A stretch of 64,000 nt of DNA from contig JACKCC010000026.1 in the NCBI GenBank assembly GCA_020634245.1, forward strand, positions 27,158-91,157, written 5' to 3'. The notes beneath the pieces were generated by a model. It made no database searches and was not told the origin of the DNA. It saw nothing but the letters and a program-made list of their open reading frames with translations. The stretch is from Ardenticatenaceae bacterium. Lineage in GTDB: Bacteria; Chloroflexota; Anaerolineae; Promineifilales; Promineifilaceae. A program made the translations under genes and the position numbers. Below, one piece after another: positions 36,170-45,747 of this stretch (within the stretch, counting starts at the first letter, position 1; each line of letters starts with the position of its first letter).

Positions 36170-36479
36170 GGGATAAACGATATACTTTTGTTATACTCGC
36201 AACGGGTATAATCTGACATTTTTACTGAAGGTGGCACGATTAAAAACTGGCCACAGCGAGTATAGAAGTCCAGACCTATGCTTGTGAGTAATCGGCCGTT
36301 TCTCATTTTCCGCACTGCAAATACCCAAACACTTGATTCAGTCAGGCGCTTTTTGTTTGTCAAGCCAGCAACTCGAATTTTTTAGGGAATTGTATCCTCT
36401 CTTATCCCTTCCTGATTAAATTTGCAACTCTCTCATCCGTATAGCATAATCAAATAATTCAAACGAGAAGTTTTAGCTT
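36170..36479. other. 310-base intergenic region upstream of the XPB operon
   Basis: No coding potential. It holds a nine-base inverted repeat (TATACTCGC at 36192 and GCGAGTATA at 36256, 55 bases apart) of unclear meaning and a candidate promoter near the XPB start. Confidence 0.5.
36422..36450 (+). promoter_or_regulatory. Candidate promoter of the XPB operon
   Basis: TTGCAA, a 17-base spacer and CATAAT, 29 bases before the ATG at 36480. Confidence 0.45.
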
Positions 36480-38207
36480 ATGCAATATAATCCCCAAAAT
36501 CCGATTATTGTGCAGGGCGATAAAAGTGTCCTGCTGGAAGTGAATAATCCGCTTTATCAAGAAGCACGAGATATTTTGTCGCGCTTTGCGGAATTGGAAA
36601 AAAGCCCGGAATATATTCATACTTACCGTATTTCACCGCTTTCTTTATGGAATGCGGCTTCGTCCGGTTTGGCGGCCGAGGCAATTGTGGATGGGCTGGC
36701 GAAGTACAGCAAATATCCACTGCCGGGTAATGTGGAAGTGGATATTCGGGAGTATATTGGGCGTTACGGCCGTGTCCGCCTCACTCGCCGCAATAATGAC
36801 CTGCTTCTCACTTCCGACGATCTCCCCCTCATCCTTGAACTACAGCGACGTAAAGAACTTAAACCCTATATCCTGGGCCAGGAAGACGGCCGTACCCTGC
36901 GCGTTGATCCGGCCAAACGTGGCCATATCAAGCAGGCATTGGTCAACATTGGCTACCCGGCTGAAGATTTAGCCGGATATGTTTCTGGTGATGTCATCAC
37001 GTTTGATTTGCGGCTGATGACCAGCGGCGGTAAGCCTTTTGCCTTGCGCCATTATCAGCAAGAGGCTGGTGAAGTTTTTTATGCCGATGGGGCAGCACAT
37101 GGCGGCTCCGGCGTGATTGTACTGCCCTGCGGCGCGGGCAAAACCATTGTAGGGTTGTCGGTGATGAATGAGATGCAGTGCAGCACGCTCATTTTAACAC
37201 CCAACACGGTGTCGGTGCGGCAGTGGATCGACGAACTGCTGGATAAAACGACGCTCACTTCTGAGCAGGTTGGCGAATATTCCGGTCAGCGTAAAGAGAT
37301 ACGGCCGATAACCATTTCCACTTACCAAACCATGACCTACCGCAAACGCAATATTCCCAAAACCGCACCTTTCGACAAACAATACCCCCATTTCACTTTG
37401 TTTAACGACCATAATTGGGGGCTGATTGTGTATGATGAAGTGCATTTGCTGCCCGCCCCTGTCTTCAGCATCACGGCCGAATTGCAAGCCCGGCGGCGAT
37501 TGGGGTTAACAGCAACATTAGTACGGGAAGACGGCCGTCAAGAGGATGTCTTCTCGCTCATCGGTCCTAAAAAGTACGATGTTCCCTGGAAAGATTTGGA
37601 ACGGCAGGGCTGGATCGCCACTGCCGACGTAGTAGAAGTACGGATACCGCTGCCTCATGAAACGCGCATTGAATACGCCACCGCCGAAGACCGGCAAAAA
37701 TACCGCATCGCGGCCGAAAATAAAGATAAGTTTAAGGTGTTAGACGAACTGCTCATCAAACACCGCAACGATCAGGTGCTCATCATCGGTATGTACCTGG
37801 AACAGCTAGAAAAAGTGGCGAGACGATATAACGCGCCGTTGATTACAGGTAAAACCAGCGTCAGACAGCGGCGTAAGCTGTACGAACAGTTCAAAACCGG
37901 CGAAATTTCCACGCTGGTGGTGTCAAAAGTGGGTAATTTTGCCGTAGATTTGCCCAATGCCAATGTGATGGTGCAAATTAGCGGCACGTTTGGCAGCCGC
38001 CAGGAGGAAGCGCAGCGGCTGGGCCGAATTCTGCGGCCACACGATGAATCGTTGGCCCATTTTTACACCATCGTCACCAAAGATACGGTTGACCAGCAGT
38101 ATGGCGCGAACCGCCAGCTTTTCCTGACGGAACAGGGGTATCAGTACACCATCCTATATGAAGATGAGGTAGCAGATTACAAACCGGCTGTATTTAGTGA
38201 CCGGTAA
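36480..38207 (+). CDS. XPB/Ssl2-type superfamily 2 DNA helicase
   Basis: 575 residues. An N-terminal damage-recognition-like region (1-180) precedes the motor: Walker A LPCGAGKT (215-222), DEVH box YDEVHLLP (318-325), motif III GLTATLVREDG, which with the following FSLIGPKKYDV is an XPB hallmark. Motif VI is EEAQRLGRILRP. XPB proteins unwind DNA in nucleotide excision repair; bacterial members are 3'-5' helicases. The next two genes encode helicase-associated proteins and follow closely, so the three probably form a DNA-repair operon. Confidence 0.9.
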   Translation: MQYNPQNPIIVQGDKSVLLEVNNPLYQEARDILSRFAELEKSPEYIHTYRISPLSLWNAASSGLAAEAIVDGLAKYSKYPLPGNVEVDIREYIGRYGRVRLTRRNNDLLLTSDDLPLILELQRRKELKPYILGQEDGRTLRVDPAKRGHIKQALVNIGYPAEDLAGYVSGDVITFDLRLMTSGGKPFALRHYQQEAGEVFYADGAAHGGSGVIVLPCGAGKTIVGLSVMNEMQCSTLILTPNTVSVRQWIDELLDKTTLTSEQVGEYSGQRKEIRPITISTYQTMTYRKRNIPKTAPFDKQYPHFTLFNDHNWGLIVYDEVHLLPAPVFSITAELQARRRLGLTATLVREDGRQEDVFSLIGPKKYDVPWKDLERQGWIATADVVEVRIPLPHETRIEYATAEDRQKYRIAAENKDKFKVLDELLIKHRNDQVLIIGMYLEQLEKVARRYNAPLITGKTSVRQRRKLYEQFKTGEISTLVVSKVGNFAVDLPNANVMVQISGTFGSRQEEAQRLGRILRPHDESLAHFYTIVTKDTVDQQYGANRQLFLTEQGYQYTILYEDEVADYKPAVFSDR

Positions 38208-38233
38208 TCGGTTAATAGCCGTTGGCAAATAAT

Positions 38234-40558
38234 ATGGCAACTTTAGAAACATTAACAGTAGCCGACCTCAAGCAGGTTATGAACAGTAAATCGCTGAAAA
38301 AAGCACGCGGCTATGTTGAGGGCGTACGTCAAGCGGTGCGCAACGGCCGTACCCTCCACGCTGAAGTGGGCAAAAACCGAATATATCATGTTGAAGTTGA
38401 TGTGCTGGAAAGTGGTATCCATGCAGCATGCAGCTGCCCGTATGATTGGGGTGGTTATTGCAAACATATTGGCGCACTCCTGCTTAAATGGATTGAGCAG
38501 CCGGATAGTTTCGTAATAGAAATGCCCGCCTCAACCAACCCAAACGCTATTATTGAAACGTACTCCGTTAATGCCCCGGAAACGGCCGTTCCCCCCAAAA
38601 AACCTTACTGGATGCAAAAATCGTTTCAGAAACGATGCCAGGATGATGATGACAATCTGCGTATCTGGCTAAACGAATACAAAATCCAAGAGCTGCGCCA
38701 GATAGCTAAAAAACACGACTGGCCTCTCAAAGGAAACCGCAAAGCTGACCTGATCCAGCAAATCATGAGCTATTTGCAACAACCGGGCGTTTTACTCAAG
38801 AGTTTACTTGGCCTGGATGCCGAACATCGTCAGGTTTTCGATGCGCTGGGGTTGCTTTATCCCGGCATTCGCTTCCAAATAGAACATGCAGCCGCGTTGG
38901 CCCTGCATTGGGGCAGCTTGAAGTTGTACAAAAAAGTGGATACTTACATCACTCGTTTGTGCGATGCCGGTTTAGCCATTCCCGGCAATTTTGATTACCA
39001 TTTCTGGCAGCAAATTGCTTTCATCCCCAACAGTATCCTGCGGGCACTGCCGCCCCTGCTAACTGACCGGATACCGGCAGCAGCCCTGTCGAATGAGATG
39101 GACAGCGGGATGTTATTGGGGCAGGCACGGCCGTTTCTCCAGCGCGCCCATCAAATTTTACTCCTGCTAGAACAGAGCCAGCCTCCCTTACGCCAACCCC
39201 TGCCCCGCCCGCGCCTGGAAAAATTCCACGAAATTTTACGCGGTTGGGATTACATCCCCGAAGAGATTCGGGAGGCGCAGCAAAAAAACCAACTCGCTGC
39301 TCGCGACCCCAAATTTAACCTGACCGTGCCGCCCCCCCGGCCAGCTCTAACCGATGAGACGATTCAACGTCTGTCGCCTATCGCCGGCGATGAAATACAG
39401 CTCAATTTCATTTACCATTTGTTGTTAACGGCCGGGCTTTTACAGCCGGGAAGCCCGGTAACGGCATGGCGCGAGGTCAAAGAGCAGTTTTTGCGCCAGA
39501 ATGAAGCCAGCCAATGGGCAATTTTGGTGCAATCCTATTTTGTGCTGATGACATGGAGTGAGTTGTGGTTAATGGTGGCAGAACGGCCGTCACTCCAACT
39601 CAAACGATCCCAGAACCGCAACTATCGCGCCATGCCACCAGAAGCAATGTACGAAATGCTGACCGCCATGCGCGCCCAAGTAGTGCAGGTTTTGGCCGCG
39701 CTGCCCGATGACAGATGGTTTAACCTGCACGACATCACCGATTTGCTGCACACCTTCTGGCCCCGTTTTGACAGTTTGGCGTGGTCGCCGGTCAATTATT
39801 ACAGAGACATGCAGCCGGATTGGTTTTTAGTGGAAGACGGCCGTTCCCTGGATACTACTAACAATAAAGCCGACTGGCACAAGGCGCAAGGCGCATTCGT
39901 CCGGCAAATCATCCAGGGACCGCTGCACTGGCTGGGTTTGGCCGATATTAGTATGGAGTACGGCCGTTTAACCGCCTTCCGGCTGCATGGGCTGGGCGAT
40001 TTGTTCCTGGACAAGGTCGAGTCTGTCCCCCTCGCCGATTCAACCACGCCGCAGCAAAAAACGGCCGTTTCCGCACAGCCTGTAAATGCCATCACGATTG
40101 AAGAGACAACCATCATTGTGGAGCCGACGGCCGTTTCCGCCCAGGCCCACAACTACCTCGACGGCATCGCTATTTTGACCGAAGCCAGCACCCACCGATT
40201 CGTCTACCAACTCAGCGCCGCCGCCATCCACCAAGCCTTGGAAGACGGGCAAACCTTAAACGAACTGCTCAAAGGTTGGGAAAAGTGGCTCGCCATCCCC
40301 ATGCCCAAACCCATTCACGAGCAGATTACAGCGTGGCACAAAGCCTACGGGCGGGCGCGTCTATACGAAAATATTACCATTATCGAATTTGGCGACGAAT
40401 ACGCCCTTGCCGAAATGAAAGCTGCCACTTCACTGGAAAAACATCTCATCGCCGAAATTTCACCTACCCTGGTTATCATTCCTGCCAAATCCGTTGAACA
40501 ATTGGCGGCTGAATTGGAAAAAGCGGGCTACACACCCAAAAAGACGGATGGCGTTTGA
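38234..40558 (+). CDS. SWIM zinc-finger protein with SAP-like and XPB-associated domains
   Basis: The ATG at 38234 is chosen; a TTG 12 bases upstream is possible. 774 residues. A SWIM finger CSCPYDWGGYCKHI (C66, C68, C76, H78) is preceded by the usual basic region with NGRT. A SAP-like helix-turn-helix follows (LRQIAKKHDWPLKGNRKADL, about 155-175). The C-terminal part (about 645-770) has the helicase-associated region THRFVYQLSAAAIHQALEDG, KWLAIPMPKPIHEQI and GRARLYENITIIEFGDE, resembling a domain also found at the end of the next protein. Probably DNA-binding partner of the XPB helicase 26 bases upstream. Confidence 0.75.
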   Translation: MATLETLTVADLKQVMNSKSLKKARGYVEGVRQAVRNGRTLHAEVGKNRIYHVEVDVLESGIHAACSCPYDWGGYCKHIGALLLKWIEQPDSFVIEMPASTNPNAIIETYSVNAPETAVPPKKPYWMQKSFQKRCQDDDDNLRIWLNEYKIQELRQIAKKHDWPLKGNRKADLIQQIMSYLQQPGVLLKSLLGLDAEHRQVFDALGLLYPGIRFQIEHAAALALHWGSLKLYKKVDTYITRLCDAGLAIPGNFDYHFWQQIAFIPNSILRALPPLLTDRIPAAALSNEMDSGMLLGQARPFLQRAHQILLLLEQSQPPLRQPLPRPRLEKFHEILRGWDYIPEEIREAQQKNQLAARDPKFNLTVPPPRPALTDETIQRLSPIAGDEIQLNFIYHLLLTAGLLQPGSPVTAWREVKEQFLRQNEASQWAILVQSYFVLMTWSELWLMVAERPSLQLKRSQNRNYRAMPPEAMYEMLTAMRAQVVQVLAALPDDRWFNLHDITDLLHTFWPRFDSLAWSPVNYYRDMQPDWFLVEDGRSLDTTNNKADWHKAQGAFVRQIIQGPLHWLGLADISMEYGRLTAFRLHGLGDLFLDKVESVPLADSTTPQQKTAVSAQPVNAITIEETTIIVEPTAVSAQAHNYLDGIAILTEASTHRFVYQLSAAAIHQALEDGQTLNELLKGWEKWLAIPMPKPIHEQITAWHKAYGRARLYENITIIEFGDEYALAEMKAATSLEKHLIAEISPTLVIIPAKSVEQLAAELEKAGYTPKKTDGV

Positions 40559-40580
40559 ATCCGACACAAAGATAGAAATC

Positions 40581-40604
40581 AAGCCCGGCAGATGCCCGGC
40601 TTTT
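40581..40604 (+). terminator. Hairpin with T-run between helicase-associated genes
   Basis: AAGCC, C, GGC, loop, GCC, C, GGCTT then TTTT: an eight-pair stem with one C-C mismatch. It could be an attenuator inside the operon. Confidence 0.45.
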
Positions 40605-40617
40605 CGACAAAACGACT

Positions 40618-42942
40618 ATGGACATAAAAACACTTCTGGACAGTTACAACAGCAATATGCTTTGGGAAATGGCCCGTGAAGCACAACTGTCAGGCACGAC
40701 CGGCAAAAAATTAAAGAAGGCTGAGTTATTGGCATTGATGACCCAGGAGTTTTTCCGACCAGAGCGCATTAAAACATCATACAAACGGTTGGCGGAAACG
40801 GAACGCGCCGTGATAAATCGGCTGCTGCTGCACGGTGGTCAGGTGTCCACGCGTCTGTTCAAACGGGAATTGATTCGTGCCAATATGGCAACCGAAGCAC
40901 TGCCTAAACCAGTACCCAAAGGGATGTCGGCCTATGCAAACTACCAGGGCTGGTCGGTATACGGCCGTGCCGTCACCCACATCGGCCAACCCAACGACAC
41001 CCGCTCCACCATTTTTGAAGATGTAATGGCCCGCCTGACACTGTACGGCCTGGTTTTTAGTGAAGAGGCAGCAGCCAATACCGGCGGCCAACCATTCAAA
41101 TTACAATATCATCCCGGCTCCAAACTCATCATTCCTCTCTTTGTGAGCCAACATTTACCCAAGCCTGAACCCTTGCCAATAGAGACAACCCATTGGCAGC
41201 CTGCTCACACGCTGCATGGTGATCCACAGCTGCTTTTGCGTGATTTGTATCTATACTGGGATACAGTGCGCCGCAGCCCCATCGCGATGATCAAATCTGG
41301 CCTTGTTAGCAAACGGGGCCTGAAACTATTGAATGACAACCTGCTCACCCCCGATCCGACATTAGACAAGGCAAAGGCCGAAGACGATACAGGGCTGTTG
41401 TTCCCGCTGCGCCAAATGCTGCAATCCTTGAAGCTGGTCAAAACACAGCATGGCGAACTACAGACAACAGAGAACAACGGCCGTGCCATCCCCCAATTTT
41501 GGCAAGACACAACTATAGATCAAATCAAAGCCGTCATCACTGCCTGGCGTACCCTGCGCTCTCCTCTCCGTTTGAACAACTACCAGTCTCACTACGCCTA
41601 CACCCCTGACGTACAGAGCGCATGTCAATACCTGCTGACCATTTTGGCTGAATTACCGGCAGATACATGGATTGAGGCTGATACGTTACTGGACAGTTTG
41701 CAAGAGCGAAACGTGGATTTTCTGATTCCGGCGCGCAGCCGCATCGAAAACCAACGATACTATTACTACAACAATCCATCGGAATTGATTGGTAAGATGG
41801 ATCAGTTGGAGCAAGGTTTTGTGGCCCAGGTAATGGCCGATTTTTTGTTCCAGGTCGGGCTGGTGGAATTGGGATTTGATGCCCCACCAACTACACCAAA
41901 TTATTGGAACGCTTTTCGTTTAACGCCATTGGGAACGGCCGTTCTCAAAAACACCACCTTCGACACCCCGCCCACCACCGGACAAATCATCATTCAGCCT
42001 AACTTCCAGATATTGGCGATGGGGCCGGTTCCGCTGAACTTGTTGGCCCAACTGGACCTGTTCGCCGAGCGGCAAAAGGTGGACCGCAGCGCATTCGAGT
42101 ACCATTTATCGCGGGAATCGGTATATGCTGCCCAGCAAAGGGGATACGCCGCAGCTGAAGTAGAACGCTTTTTAACGGCCGTTACTTCCAATGACCTACC
42201 GCAAAATATCCGCCGCTCACTGGCTGAATGGGCGGCGCACCATGAGCGTATTGTCTTCCGCAGCGGGGTTACGCTGCTGCAAGCCGCCGATGAAGCGCTG
42301 TTACAGCAACTGCTGGAAAACCCGGATACAGGCAAATTATTAGCCCGCCCGGTGGGCAATGCCGTGGCGTTGGTAAAGGATAAGCGACAACCCCAACTGG
42401 TGGAAGCACTGCAAACAATCGGCATTCTCCCGGCTGTTTCCGGGGCCAACCCCGAAGCAGCCGATAAGAGCGTTACTGTAAACGAAGACGGCCGTATCCA
42501 ACCCATCCACGCTGTTCCCAGCCTCCATTTGCGCGGGCGGCTGGCCCGATTTAGCGAGGAAGCAGGAGACGAATGGCAGTTGACGGAAACGGCCGTACGC
42601 CGCGCCGGCGGCAATAAAAAGAAAGCGCAAAACATCATAGACGAACTGAAAAAACTCCATCGAGGGCGGCTGCCTCACGCTATCGAGGAAAAAGTGAAGG
42701 CCTGGGGCGGCTATTACGGCTCAGCCACCGTCGGTACGATGACTTTGTTCGAGTTCCGTGATCAGGAAACATTGGCTGAGCTGTGCCAACTGGCAGAGTT
42801 AAAGGATTTGCTGCAGCCATTTTCGGCAGGGAAACGGGCGCTGGCGGTGGTCGATGGGGAACGGGTAACGGCCGTGCAAACCATCCTGGCTCGCCTGGGG
42901 GTCATAATTACGCCTTTAGATGAAAACAAGAAAGTTGCTTGA
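40618..42942 (+). CDS. Helicase-associated protein (PF13625-like), partner of XPB
   Basis: 774 residues. The N-terminal 120 residues contain a winged-helix-like part. Around 455-560 it has the helicase-associated pattern IIQPNFQILAMGPVPLNLLA, FEYHLSRESVYAAQQRGY and LPQNIRRSLAEWAA. The C-terminal 150 residues (LPHAIEEKVKAWGGYYG and TMTLFEFRDQETLAEL) parallel the end of the preceding SWIM protein. Actinobacterial xpb genes have a similar neighbour (Rv0862c beside Rv0861c). It has no ATPase motif. It is likely an accessory factor of the helicase. Confidence 0.78.
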   Translation: MDIKTLLDSYNSNMLWEMAREAQLSGTTGKKLKKAELLALMTQEFFRPERIKTSYKRLAETERAVINRLLLHGGQVSTRLFKRELIRANMATEALPKPVPKGMSAYANYQGWSVYGRAVTHIGQPNDTRSTIFEDVMARLTLYGLVFSEEAAANTGGQPFKLQYHPGSKLIIPLFVSQHLPKPEPLPIETTHWQPAHTLHGDPQLLLRDLYLYWDTVRRSPIAMIKSGLVSKRGLKLLNDNLLTPDPTLDKAKAEDDTGLLFPLRQMLQSLKLVKTQHGELQTTENNGRAIPQFWQDTTIDQIKAVITAWRTLRSPLRLNNYQSHYAYTPDVQSACQYLLTILAELPADTWIEADTLLDSLQERNVDFLIPARSRIENQRYYYYNNPSELIGKMDQLEQGFVAQVMADFLFQVGLVELGFDAPPTTPNYWNAFRLTPLGTAVLKNTTFDTPPTTGQIIIQPNFQILAMGPVPLNLLAQLDLFAERQKVDRSAFEYHLSRESVYAAQQRGYAAAEVERFLTAVTSNDLPQNIRRSLAEWAAHHERIVFRSGVTLLQAADEALLQQLLENPDTGKLLARPVGNAVALVKDKRQPQLVEALQTIGILPAVSGANPEAADKSVTVNEDGRIQPIHAVPSLHLRGRLARFSEEAGDEWQLTETAVRRAGGNKKKAQNIIDELKKLHRGRLPHAIEEKVKAWGGYYGSATVGTMTLFEFRDQETLAELCQLAELKDLLQPFSAGKRALAVVDGERVTAVQTILARLGVIITPLDENKKVA

Positions 42943-43002
42943 TTAAAGAGACTCCCGTTTGCCCTGGGTAACAGACCCTTTTTGCTTTGAGGAATCATTC
43001 CA

Positions 43003-43272
43003 TCAGTTGGTCGGGGCTTCATCATCCTCAATACATTTGACCGAGATTAACGGCCGTCCCAGCGAATAAAGCCGACGCAGCAACCCCTGCAAAGCAGCCT
43101 GATCAAGCCTTCCGGTCAAGGTAGTAATCGGCAGATCATCCCCTTCATGCACCACCGCAATCACCATCCCCCCTGCCCACTCCGCCCAACTCGCGTCCAG
43201 ATGTCCCGGCACTTCGATTTGGTAAGTCACCGGCTGATCCAGCGTGAGCTTGCGCTTGCTTTTCTTCACCAT
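43003..43272 (-). CDS. Small conserved protein of unknown function (copy 1)
   Basis: The ATG at 43272 (MVKKSKRKLTLDQPVTYQIE) is chosen because it matches the paralogue at 48565 and has GAGAGGCAGG upstream. 89 residues. The shared pattern is VTYQI-VPG-LD-WAEW-GGM, then ITLTG-LDQAALQG-LRRLYSLG-PLISV. Proteins with this DQAALxGLLRRLY-LxxPLISV ending are familiar from Chloroflexota genomes but have no assigned role. Lies 28 bases downstream of a serine-hydrolase gene, as does copy 2 next to the decayed hydrolase. Confidence 0.7.
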   Translation of the reverse strand: MVKKSKRKLTLDQPVTYQIEVPGHLDASWAEWAGGMVIAVVHEGDDLPITTLTGRLDQAALQGLLRRLYSLGRPLISVKCIEDDEAPTN

Positions 43273-43300
43273 CACCTGCCTCTCATCAATGACGGCATCG

Positions 43301-44455
43301 TCACTGACCCGGCAAAGAGGCCACAAAATCGGCCACAAAATTCAGACTAGACTTTTCCAGTTTCCACGGTTCATCCCCGTGTCGGAGATGCAGCGGATCC
43401 ACGATGACCACAATCATCATGTCCAGGTCATCCAGCAGGACAATTTGCTGCCCGCCATGCCCCCAGGCCAAGTTGTAGCGGTAGTCGCCGGCGCGGATAG
43501 ACCACCACTGATAGCCATAGCCATTATCATCCCAATTACGACCGACGCGTACCGTCCACACATCTTCCGAATAGATTTGCAGCGAGTCATGGACCCACTC
43601 GGCCGGAACAATTTGCGTGCCGTTGAATTCACCATCGTTGAGGTACATCAAGCCAAATTTAGCCAGGTCGTGCGCTGACAGATCGATATCGGAGTAGCCA
43701 AGATAGTCGCCATCCCAATCTGTTTGCCAAAATCCCTCTTCTATCCCAAGTGGGCCAAAAAGGTGTTCATCGGCAAACGTTTTGAGTTCCGTTTCACAGG
43801 CCCGGGCGACAATCAAGCCTAGAAGATGGGCGGTTAAATTGCTATACGCAGCGCCGCTGCCCGGATCATACACCAGTGGCACGTTCACGAGATCGGCCGT
43901 GTGAAAGCCGCTGAATAGCAACTCGGTTCCCTCTGGCGAGGCCTCTTCCCAAGGATACCCGGCACGCATTTGCAGCATTTGCCGGATGGTGATGTCTCGT
44001 TTCCGCGGATCGCGGATGCGATTGTCAAACTCCGGGAAGAATTCCATCATCTTTTGATCCAGACTGGTCAAACAGCCTTCTTCCAGCGCCAGGCCCACTA
44101 GCGCTGAGTTGATGCTCTTGGTGACGGAATGGATATTCACCTGTTGGTCGGCTGACCCGCCATTGAAGTAATCTTCAGCAACCAGATAATCGTTCTTGAA
44201 TACCAGAAGGCTGTAAATATTCTCCATCTGAGATGCGTTGTAATACAGTTCCGCCACCAGTTCCGGGTCTAATCCTTGTTCTTCGGGCGTGGAGATTTCC
44301 CACATACCGCCGGACTGGGGCGTGTAGTCAACCGCGTCTAATTCCGCCGCCGAAGAGCCGCAGCCAACCAGCACAACCATGACTGAAAACACAATGGCAA
44401 GCAAGGCAAAACACCGTCGGCAAACTTTCGTAAAAATATTCTTTTGAATCATCAT
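43301..44455 (-). CDS. Beta-lactamase-type serine hydrolase, lipoprotein (copy 1)
   Basis: 384 residues. Signal and lipobox LVGC (Cys32). Class C beta-lactamase/esterase motifs: SVTK (S110-K113, in HSVTKSINSALVG), the YSN triad in AAYSNLTAHLLG, and HGG in WGHGG near the C-terminus. Such enzymes act as esterases, peptidases or beta-lactamases; the substrate is unknown. It follows the second copy by 11 bases (44467), so the two are cotranscribed. Similarity between them shows a tandem duplication. Confidence 0.85.
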   Translation of the reverse strand: MMIQKNIFTKVCRRCFALLAIVFSVMVVLVGCGSSAAELDAVDYTPQSGGMWEISTPEEQGLDPELVAELYYNASQMENIYSLLVFKNDYLVAEDYFNGGSADQQVNIHSVTKSINSALVGLALEEGCLTSLDQKMMEFFPEFDNRIRDPRKRDITIRQMLQMRAGYPWEEASPEGTELLFSGFHTADLVNVPLVYDPGSGAAYSNLTAHLLGLIVARACETELKTFADEHLFGPLGIEEGFWQTDWDGDYLGYSDIDLSAHDLAKFGLMYLNDGEFNGTQIVPAEWVHDSLQIYSEDVWTVRVGRNWDDNGYGYQWWSIRAGDYRYNLAWGHGGQQIVLLDDLDMMIVVIVDPLHLRHGDEPWKLEKSSLNFVADFVASLPGQ

Positions 44456-44466
44456 GTGCCTCTTTT

Positions 44467-45612
44467 CTACTGACTGGGTAAGGAAGTGATGAAATCAGCC
44501 ACTAGATTGATAATCGCCTTTTCATGTTTCCATGACTGGTCATTATGTTCCAGCCAGAATGGGTAGGATGTTGTTACGACAACCATATCGAGATCTTCCA
44601 CCAGCACGATGAGCTGTCCACCATGTCCCCAGGCAAAGTTGACATCATGCTCGCCTGCGGTGGCGGACCACCATTGATATCCATACCCGATATCATGAAA
44701 ATCGCCCACCTTTTTTACAAAGGCTTCATTCACCGAATAGGTTTGAAGCGAATCCTCTACCCAATCTGATGGAATGATCTGATTGCCATCGAATACACCA
44801 TCGTTGAGATATAGCAGCCCGAACTTAGCTGCATCGCGTGCTGCAAGGTGAAGATCGCCGCACCCGTTATTATGCCCTTCTGCGTCCTGCCCCCATTCGC
44901 CTGGTTCCACGTCAAGGTGCGAAAATAGATTTTCCTCCGCATACGCTTTCAGATTCATCCCGCAAGACCTGTCAACGATGATCCCCAGCCAGTTTGAGGA
45001 TAGATTGCTGTAATGGAACTTGGTTCCCGGATCGTCGACCAGGGGAAAATCTTCTATGAGCGGCGGATAGTGACCCGATAAAAGACCATCCCAAAGCACT
45101 TGGGCATCCTCTTCATTGGGGTATCCGCCGCGCATCTCTAACAAATTTCGCACCGTTATCTGTTCTTTCCTGGGATCGGTTATCTCGTCAGCTACTTCCG
45201 GGAAGAAATCGACCAACTTCTGGTCAACGCTCGATAGACAGCCCTGTTCGAGGGCAATACCTACCAAAGCCGAAGTAAAACTCTTCGTTACTGACTGAAG
45301 CCGATCTTTTTGCTCGACCGAACCTTCGTTGAAATAATCTTCAGCGACTAAATGGCCGTTCTTGATAACAAGCAAACTGTAAAGGGTCTCCAGCTCAGCC
45401 GCATTGAGATACATCTCCGCCACAAGCAAAGAATCCAGCCCCTGCTCCTCTGGTGTGGATACAGGCCAGTCATCTCTGACTAGGGGTGTGTAGTCAACCA
45501 CTGTCAGGTCCGCAGCCGAAGGGGCGCAGCCGGCCAGCAGAAATAGGATGGAGATCATGCTGGTGAATATGAGTATAGACTTGATGGATTTTATCTCTTG
45601 GACAATCATCAT
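44467..45612 (-). CDS. Beta-lactamase-type serine hydrolase, lipoprotein (copy 2)
   Basis: The start at 45612 (or the next codon, 45609) follows GGGAGA; an in-frame ATG at 45687 lies upstream of the regulatory dyad and is unlikely. 381 residues with lipobox LAGC (Cys29), SVTK (S107-K110), YSN in FHYSNLSSNWLG and WGHGG. Paralogous to the 43301 gene. The dyad at 45650-45700 ahead of it is shared with two other promoters, suggesting control by the MalT-like regulators. Confidence 0.85.
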   Translation of the reverse strand: MMIVQEIKSIKSILIFTSMISILFLLAGCAPSAADLTVVDYTPLVRDDWPVSTPEEQGLDSLLVAEMYLNAAELETLYSLLVIKNGHLVAEDYFNEGSVEQKDRLQSVTKSFTSALVGIALEQGCLSSVDQKLVDFFPEVADEITDPRKEQITVRNLLEMRGGYPNEEDAQVLWDGLLSGHYPPLIEDFPLVDDPGTKFHYSNLSSNWLGIIVDRSCGMNLKAYAEENLFSHLDVEPGEWGQDAEGHNNGCGDLHLAARDAAKFGLLYLNDGVFDGNQIIPSDWVEDSLQTYSVNEAFVKKVGDFHDIGYGYQWWSATAGEHDVNFAWGHGGQLIVLVEDLDMVVVTTSYPFWLEHNDQSWKHEKAIINLVADFITSLPSQ

Positions 45613-45649
45613 TTCTCCCTGTGGATGAATTTCGAGATGAAAAAACCTT

Positions 45650-45700
45650 ACACCTTTAGGGTAACCGGCAGAGGGCATGAGTGTCATACCCCAAAAGTGT
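45650..45700 (-). promoter_or_regulatory. Conserved dyad upstream of serine-hydrolase operon (site 1)
   Basis: Half-sites ACACCTTTAGGGTA (45650-45663) and TACCCCAAAAGTGT (45687-45700) are inverted and 23 bases apart, followed by TTAA. The same arrangement occurs at 58027 and 63484. Confidence 0.7.
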
Positions 45701-45747
45701 TAACTCAGGGGTTAATCGGAGAGGCAGTTTATTCTTGATTTTCTATA

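Noticed and set aside
36192..36264. Nine-base inverted repeat TATACTCGC/GCGAGTATA with a 55-base gap
   Set aside because: Could be chance or a remnant; no promoter or gene relation makes it interpretable.
42966..42983. GGGT-loop-ACCC followed by T5 after the helicase-associated gene, terminator-like
   Set aside because: The stem is only four pairs; not strong enough to call.
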